Part shown: positions 29,817 to 34,368 of the stretch, in pieces
How the letters are laid out: each line of letters starts with the position of its first letter
Numbering within the stretch: the stretch's first letter is position 1
Origin: CAYHGV01 sp964356135
Lineage (GTDB): Bacteria; Hydrothermota; Tepidihabitantia; CAYHGV01
Reading direction: 5' to 3'
DNA: 34,368 nucleotides
Assembly: GCA_964356135.1 (NCBI GenBank)
Contig: CAYHGV010000021.1
Coordinates: forward strand, 1-34,368
Notes under the pieces: model-generated
Databases searched by the model: none
The model's input: only the letters and a program-made list of their open reading frames with translations
Told to the model about the DNA's origin: nothing
Program-made: the position numbers and the translations under genes

Positions 29817-31571
29817 CTATTTTAATACAATCAGTTTGTTGGTTGCGCGGAAGCTATCCGTCGTCATACTCAAAAAATAGATGCCAACGCCTACTGTTTT
29901 CCCCAGTGGATCTTTTCTATCCCAGGGGACTTCGTGCCAGCCGGCATTCAATTCCTGGTTGCAAAGTTCTTTAATGGTCCTGCCCGAACTGTCGAAAATT
30001 CGGACCGAAACCGGACACCGGTATGGTAAGGCAAAGCGGGTCTGGGTGAAGGTTTGGAAAGGGTTGGGAGAGCTGCTGGCTAAGACGAATTTCTCGGGAA
30101 TCTTTCCGGTTGAGGCGGATAAAGTCTGAGTGCGTTTCCCCGGCTCGAAGATTTTGATGGTGCGGGGTGCTCGGATGTTTCGGACGACTTCGACCATTCC
30201 GCTGGGGAAGGTCACTTCGATGTCATACGAGCGACAGGGCTTGACGCCGAAATGGCATTCAAAGGCGTTTTCGGAATATTCGCCGGAATTAGCATTGATC
30301 TCCCGGTATTGACAGAAGTGGCAGGGTTTGCCCGCACAGCCGCCATCGTAGAGTTTCACTTTTGCGCCGATTGCATTTCGATTACTGATCGTTCCGACTA
30401 CTTTGACTTTGATATAATGGGTTGAATGGCAGTCATTGCGATAGAGGCGGTTCGCCATATCAATATTGACCACATAGAGGTCTATGTTGCCGTCGTTATT
30501 GTAATCACCAAAGGCGCATCCCGAGACATTGCCGTAGTTGCCGACACCGAAGTTATCGGTCATATCGGTGAAGGTCCCGTCACCGTTGTTGATATAGAGA
30601 GCACACTTTTGACCATCGGCATTTCCCACATATAAGTCCAGATATCCGTCATTGTTCACATCGCCGAATTGTGCACCCCGGCTGTAGCCATCATTTCCTA
30701 CTCCGGCGGAGGCGGTAACATCGGTGAAATGTCCGTGGCCGTCATTCTCGAGCAGAATGTTGGGGCCGCTGTAAGAGACATAGAGGTCGAGATTGCCGTC
30801 ATTGTTGTAGTCACCGAAATTCGCACCGCAGCATCCACCGCCGTGGCTTCCGGTAGCCGACTGGCTGGTGACATCGCTAAAGTGACCTTTACCATCATTG
30901 AGATACATCGTGTTACCATTCCCTTCGTTGACGATGTAAAGGTCGGGACAGTTGTCGTTATTGATATCACCGAAAATAGCCATAAACGATCCGGTCAGTC
31001 CAGCGAGACCTGCTGCATGGGTAATATCGGTGAACATGCCATTACCGTCATTGTGGTAGAGCGCGTTCGGACCGTACTTGCGAGTAACGAAGAGGTCTAT
31101 AAACCCATCCCGGTCGACATCGCAGAATGCACCGGAAAAACAGTTGCCAACGCCGGCTACACCTGTTTTTACGGTTACGTTCGTGAAGGTATTATCACCA
31201 TTGTTGCGATAGAGAATGCTCTGCCCGGCCCAGTTGGCGACGAAGAGGTCGGGGTAACCGTCGTTATCATAGTCGCCAAACGATATGCCGTGGGTACCGA
31301 TGCTGGTTCCGACACCGGCTTTTTCAGTGATATCGGAGAAGGTTCCATCGCGATTATTGTAATAAAGGATATTATCAGCATCGCGACTGGCAACGAAGAG
31401 GTCTAAGAACCCATCGCCATCAACATCACCGAATGCACAACCTCGTCCTTGGATGAAGTTGCCCGCTACCCCTGCCTCCGCCGCCACATCAGTGAAATGC
31501 GCGGGGCAGAGAGACTGGAGATCCCTCATCTCCAGGGCAAACAGGAGTGGTACTAAGAGTGTTACGATCAT
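29817..31571 (-). CDS. Secreted FG-GAP/VCBS-repeat protein with UnbV-like and FlgD-like domains (paralogue 1)
   Basis: A 584-residue secreted protein. A signal peptide (IVTLLVPLLFALEM) is followed by a run of beta-propeller repeats, each with a calcium-binding loop such as 'GDVDGDGFLDLFV' or 'GDYNNDGNLDLYV' (residues about 45-385). A UnbV/ASPIC-type domain follows ('NRNAIGAKVKLYDGG', 'YDIEVTFPSGMVEVVRNIRA', about 390-475). The end (about 495-584) is a FlgD-like Ig domain used as a C-terminal anchor or sorting domain in many candidate-phylum proteins ('SSPNPFQTFTQTRFALPYRC', ending 'FRATNKLIVLK'). Likely a surface or secreted binding protein. AGGAGG precedes the ATG. The GT4 and methyltransferase genes follow in the operon. 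A second copy is at 31706. Confidence 0.85.
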   Translation of the reverse strand: MIVTLLVPLLFALEMRDLQSLCPAHFTDVAAEAGVAGNFIQGRGCAFGDVDGDGFLDLFVASRDADNILYYNNRDGTFSDITEKAGVGTSIGTHGISFGDYDNDGYPDLFVANWAGQSILYRNNGDNTFTNVTVKTGVAGVGNCFSGAFCDVDRDGFIDLFVTRKYGPNALYHNDGNGMFTDITHAAGLAGLTGSFMAIFGDINNDNCPDLYIVNEGNGNTMYLNDGKGHFSDVTSQSATGSHGGGCCGANFGDYNNDGNLDLYVSYSGPNILLENDGHGHFTDVTASAGVGNDGYSRGAQFGDVNNDGYLDLYVGNADGQKCALYINNGDGTFTDMTDNFGVGNYGNVSGCAFGDYNNDGNIDLYVVNIDMANRLYRNDCHSTHYIKVKVVGTISNRNAIGAKVKLYDGGCAGKPCHFCQYREINANSGEYSENAFECHFGVKPCRSYDIEVTFPSGMVEVVRNIRAPRTIKIFEPGKRTQTLSASTGKIPEKFVLASSSPNPFQTFTQTRFALPYRCPVSVRIFDSSGRTIKELCNQELNAGWHEVPWDRKDPLGKTVGVGIYFLSMTTDSFRATNKLIVLK

Positions 31572-31705
31572 AAAACCTCCTTTGGTTTGGTAGGCAATAA
31601 TAAAACCAAAAGTAAATCTTGCTTCGCTACTATCAAGTGCAGTATCGATGACCGGTTTTTAGAATGGTAGATTATTTCTCTTAAAGCGGGAAAGAGTATC
31701 ATGGT

Positions 31706-33004
31706 CTACTTGAGGCGCACTATTTTATTGACCGCTGAGAAATCATCCGCATCGACTCGATAGAAGTGGATTCCGTTGGGCAGACGTTCGCCATAACTAT
31801 CGGTTCCGTCCCAGGCGACTTCGTGCCAACCAGCATTCAATTCCTGGTTGTGTAGTTCTTTGACGACTCGGCCCGAGCCATCATAGATCCTGATTAAAAC
31901 CCGACACTGGTAAGGTAAAGCAAAGCGGCCCCGGCTGCAGGTCTGGAATAGATTGGGGTAGTTGGGGTCGAGGACAAATTTCTCCGGTATCATCCCGGTT
32001 GCGGCAGATAAAGATTGAGTTAGTTTTCCAGACTTATGGATTATGATCGTGCGGGGTGCTCTGATGTCCGGGACGACTTCGACCAGTCCGCTGGGGAAGG
32101 TCACGACAATATCATATGAGCAGCACGGTTTCACTCCAAAATGGCATTCAAAGGCGTTCTTCCCATAGAGACCGGAATTAGAATTTATTTCCCGATATTG
32201 ACGGAAATAGTGTTGCTCCCCTGCGTGTTCGCCATCATAGAGTTTGACTTTTGCGCCGATCGCATCCCGGTTGCTGACCGTTCCCACTAATTTGACCTTG
32301 ATGTAGTTTTTTCGATTAAGGTCGTTACGATAAAGACGATTTGCATCTCCAATATTCGTGACATAAAAATCGAGATCGCCATCATTATCATAATCCCCAA
32401 ACGCACTCCCGTAGACATTCCGATAGTTAGTTACCCCAGCAATATCAGCCCGATCGATGAATGGACCCCGCACCGTATTAACATAGAGTGAACTTCGCTG
32501 GCAATCGGCATTACCGATAAAGAGATCGAGCCAGCCATCTTGATTGACATCGAGAAATTGTGAACCACGACCATAGCCTGTGTTCCCAACTTTGGTGATT
32601 TCGGTCACATCAGTGAAATGTCCTGAGTCGTCGTTCTTTAATAAGATATCGGGGACATTGAATCCGTAAAACAAAAAGAGTTCAGGGTCACCATCGTTAT
32701 CGAAGTCGCTAAAACAGAATCCGGGCGTTCCGATACTCCTGCCGACCCCGGCTTTCTCAGTGATGTCGGTAAAAGTTCCATCGCCATTATTGTGGTAGAG
32801 AATATTATCTGCGTCCCGGCTGCCAACAAAGAGGTCTAAAAAACCATCGCTGTCAATATCACAGAAGGCACAACCCTGACCCAAGTCAAAATTGCCTCGG
32901 ACGTTTGCCTGCTCGGCCACATCGGTAAAGTGCAAACAGCAGGCGGGTTGGATATCTTTTGTCTCCAGAGCAAACAGAATGGGTAATAAAAGTGCTACAA
33001 GCAT
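31706..33004 (-). CDS. Secreted FG-GAP/VCBS-repeat protein, shorter tandem paralogue
   Basis: A 432-residue protein built like the gene at 29817: signal peptide (LVALLLPILFALET), the same opening HFTDVAEQANVRGNF, propeller repeats with DxDxDG loops, then the UnbV-like part ('NRDAIGAKVKLYDGE') and the same C-terminal domain ('YGERLPNGIHFYRVDADDFS'). It is about 150 residues shorter because several propeller repeats are missing from the middle, so the two copies differ by internal repeat loss or gain after a tandem duplication. AGGAGG precedes ATG 33004. It has its own promoter, and 134 bp separate it from paralogue 1. The function is presumably similar but with a different number of blades. 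Confidence 0.85.
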   Translation of the reverse strand: MLVALLLPILFALETKDIQPACCLHFTDVAEQANVRGNFDLGQGCAFCDIDSDGFLDLFVGSRDADNILYHNNGDGTFTDITEKAGVGRSIGTPGFCFSDFDNDGDPELFLFYGFNVPDILLKNDDSGHFTDVTEITKVGNTGYGRGSQFLDVNQDGWLDLFIGNADCQRSSLYVNTVRGPFIDRADIAGVTNYRNVYGSAFGDYDNDGDLDFYVTNIGDANRLYRNDLNRKNYIKVKLVGTVSNRDAIGAKVKLYDGEHAGEQHYFRQYREINSNSGLYGKNAFECHFGVKPCCSYDIVVTFPSGLVEVVPDIRAPRTIIIHKSGKLTQSLSAATGMIPEKFVLDPNYPNLFQTCSRGRFALPYQCRVLIRIYDGSGRVVKELHNQELNAGWHEVAWDGTDSYGERLPNGIHFYRVDADDFSAVNKIVRLK

Positions 33005-33029
33005 ATTCCCTCCTTTCGCTCTTTAAACA

Positions 33030-33057
33030 ATAATAAGCAAATCTAAAACCAAGTCAA
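33030..33057 (-). promoter_or_regulatory. Promoter of the shorter FG-GAP paralogue
   Basis: On the minus strand TTGACT (33057-33052), a 16-nt spacer and TATTAT (33035-33030), each 5 of 6 to consensus. It leaves a leader of about 20 nt with AGGAGG. Confidence 0.6.
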
Positions 33058-33188
33058 GTCCGGTCGTAAGTGGTTGGTTCTATGGCACTTGGCTTTAGGC
33101 TCACACTCAGCTATTATCCAAAAAGATACTCTCGATTACAGAAACTGAAACTTTACTCGTTAGAGGGTAGAGATTGCATTGAGCGGGC

Positions 33189-33206
33189 AAAAAAGACCGG
33201 CACGGT
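33189..33206 (-). terminator. Weak candidate terminator after the GT2 gene
   Basis: Just after the GT2 stop, read on the minus strand, ACCG-TGC-CGGT (33206-33196), one C, then six T (33194-33189). The stem has only four pairs, so this is a weak call. Confidence 0.35.
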
Positions 33207-33210
33207 TCTG

Positions 33211-34137
33211 TCATTGTTTCCTTCCCGCTCTCAGATTTTTTTCTAAATATTCGAGGCGGTGCGAAACATCGGCGATGGCTTCGCCCAGGAATCCTAAGGC
33301 AAACAGAGAAAGGCCAGCCAATATCAGCAGTATGACCAGATAGAGTAAAGGTCGAAATCCGATATGATGGAAGACCCGGAGATAGATCGCCACCAGTCCG
33401 GTTAAAAAACCTGAGAAGATCGAGATTCCTCCCAGGGAACCGAAGAGGAGCATTGGTTTACGGGCAAAGGCGGTCTGAAATTTTACCGCGATTAAATCGA
33501 GTACTCCGACCGGAATTCGCCATAAGCCGAATTTTGATTTGCCGAACCGCCGGGGATAGAGGGCTACTTTCACTTCTTCGATCCGGTAGCCTTGCTGTGC
33601 AGCCAAAACTACCATATAGCGGTGCCAGTCTTTACGCAGTGGGATTTCCTCAACAACCTCGCGCCGGAATGCCTTGATTGAATTCAGGTCATGCACCGGG
33701 ATCTTGAAGAGCATGCGGGAGAGGCAATTGTAGATCGATGAAACGAAACGTTTAGTGTATCTTCCTGTTTTCCAGCCAGTTACAATATCGGCACCGTTTT
33801 GTATCGGTTCGACAAGTTTGGGAATGTCATTAGGGTCGAACTGAAGGTCTGCCGGAAAAAAGACATAGATTTTGCCGCGTGCCGCTGTAAAGCCTGAAAT
33901 CAGTCCATCGGTTATGCCCCGGTTATGGGCGTGGCGGATAGCCTTCAAAAAGGGGTAGGTGCGGGCTAACTTCAATGCTGCTTCGCAGGTGCCGTCGGTC
34001 GACCCATCGTCGACGATGATTACCTCATACCGGGTCGTAGAATCTTGAATCATTGCACCCATCCCGCTCAGCAACTCCGGTATATTTCCCACCTCATTGA
34101 AGGCTGGTATAATTATGGAAACCTCCACATCCTTCAT
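33211..34137 (-). CDS. GT2 glycosyltransferase (dolichol-phosphate-mannose-synthase-like) with two C-terminal membrane helices
   Basis: A 308-residue protein. The GT-A domain starts MKDVEVSIIIPAFNEVGNIP and has YEVIIVDDGSTDGT, 'HAHNRGITDGLISGFTAARG' and the metal-binding region 'VFFPADLQFDPNDIPKLVEP' (DLQFD). Two hydrophobic segments near residues 235-260 and 270-290 anchor it. The family transfers a sugar from a nucleotide donor to a lipid phosphate carrier (polyprenyl-phosphate glycosyltransferases, DPM1-like). I chose ATG 34137; the TTG 21 nt upstream has no support. The ATG is 9 nt from a -10 box, so the leader is at most a few nt. It fits the nearby GT4, flippase and YfhO genes. Confidence 0.9.
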   Translation of the reverse strand: MKDVEVSIIIPAFNEVGNIPELLSGMGAMIQDSTTRYEVIIVDDGSTDGTCEAALKLARTYPFLKAIRHAHNRGITDGLISGFTAARGKIYVFFPADLQFDPNDIPKLVEPIQNGADIVTGWKTGRYTKRFVSSIYNCLSRMLFKIPVHDLNSIKAFRREVVEEIPLRKDWHRYMVVLAAQQGYRIEEVKVALYPRRFGKSKFGLWRIPVGVLDLIAVKFQTAFARKPMLLFGSLGGISIFSGFLTGLVAIYLRVFHHIGFRPLLYLVILLILAGLSLFALGFLGEAIADVSHRLEYLEKNLRAGRKQ

Positions 34138-34146
34138 AGCCCTTAC

Positions 34147-34175
34147 ACCATAGGGCAAAAAGGGTCAATTGTCAA
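34147..34175 (-). promoter_or_regulatory. Promoter of the GT2 gene (near-leaderless)
   Basis: On the minus strand TTGACA (34175-34170), a 17-nt spacer and TATGGT (34152-34147), then 9 nt to ATG 34137. Any AAGG ribosome-site-like bases lie upstream of the expected transcript start. Confidence 0.55.
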
Positions 34176-34368
34176 GCAAAATTTGAGAGAGTTATGACAA
34201 ATTCGTGACTTTGATTTCACTGCGTTCAATCTATACTTTGTATTTGAGCTCCTTCCAGTCGCTCTATCCTTCGGATAACGTGGTAAAAAAGCCTTTTTCA
34301 GTGGTCTCAACTCGAGAGCTCTGCGAAACTACCTTTGATTTCAGGTGCTTTAGAGAACTGAGCGAAAT
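34176..34368. other. Upstream end of the window, no feature seen
   Basis: No convincing gene, terminator or repeat family member was found between the GT2 promoter and the end of the window. Confidence 0.4.

Noticed and set aside
30669..31406. 245-codon plus-strand open frame opposite the FG-GAP gene
   Set aside because: It is the antisense of repeated Asp/Gly codons in the propeller repeats, which leaves long stop-free frames. No family is recognised.

Overview
The window looks like chromosomal DNA from an uncultured bacterium, probably a diderm of a candidate phylum in or near the FCB/WOR-3 (Stahlbacteria-like) group. This placement is an inference. It rests on the FG-GAP/UnbV secreted proteins with FlgD-type C-terminal domains, a large outer-membrane-barrel-type protein ending in phenylalanine, the LVIVD-repeat lipoprotein-like protein, and long intergenic tracts of 'cacgaatggacacgaat'-type repeats. 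No rRNA or tRNA is present to fix the taxonomy.

Region 1 (1-8252, all genes on +) is an accessory and defence island. It opens with an ORF6N (KilA-N-like) gene and a truncated start of a restriction-methylase gene. Next come a CD-NTase-like nucleotidyltransferase and a DUF6602-type PD-(D/E)XK protein (candidate two-gene signalling/nuclease system), a second PD-(D/E)XK-like protein sitting in what looks like an integron-type cassette, a one-polypeptide restriction-modification enzyme of the type ISP/IIG architecture, and an orphan ClpP-like protein. Two families of direct repeats shape the island. Repeat A (about 120 bp, at 50 and 910) carries a near-consensus promoter and a small ORF whose ATG lies 7 nt after the -10 box; each copy feeds straight into the next gene. 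Repeat B (31 bp core, at 1071 and 7941) brackets the nucleotidyltransferase-to-ClpP block.

Region 2 (8253-34158, all genes on -) is mostly ordinary chromosome in several operons: (a) DegV, a sugar-phosphate isomerase-like TIM barrel and isoaspartyl peptidase; (b) a large outer-membrane protein; (c) a class III aminotransferase and an NHL propeller protein; (d) an aldehyde dehydrogenase; (e) an LVIVD-repeat lipoprotein-like protein with its own terminator; (f) PurD, a TsaC/low-molecular-weight phosphatase fusion and a TPR protein; (g) a flippase-like protein and a YfhO-like membrane protein; (h) an FG-GAP/UnbV secreted protein, a GT4 glycosyltransferase and a methyltransferase, with a second FG-GAP paralogue upstream; (i) a GT2 glycosyltransferase. 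Groups g-i form a surface-glycan/secreted-protein neighbourhood.

Three features recur. First, several promoter-proximal genes (degV, purD, the flippase, the GT2 gene and both repeat-A ORFs) have a sigma70-type promoter ending only 5-9 nt before the ATG and no usable Shine-Dalgarno, so they are probably leaderless, while operon-internal genes often have strong AGGAGG sites. Second, intergenic regions of region 2 are filled with nested palindromic repeats, including a 21-bp palindrome (TCCGCCA-N7-TGGCGGA) visibly inserted into other repeats. Third, the isoaspartyl peptidase gene contains an in-frame run of palindromes just before its catalytic threonine.
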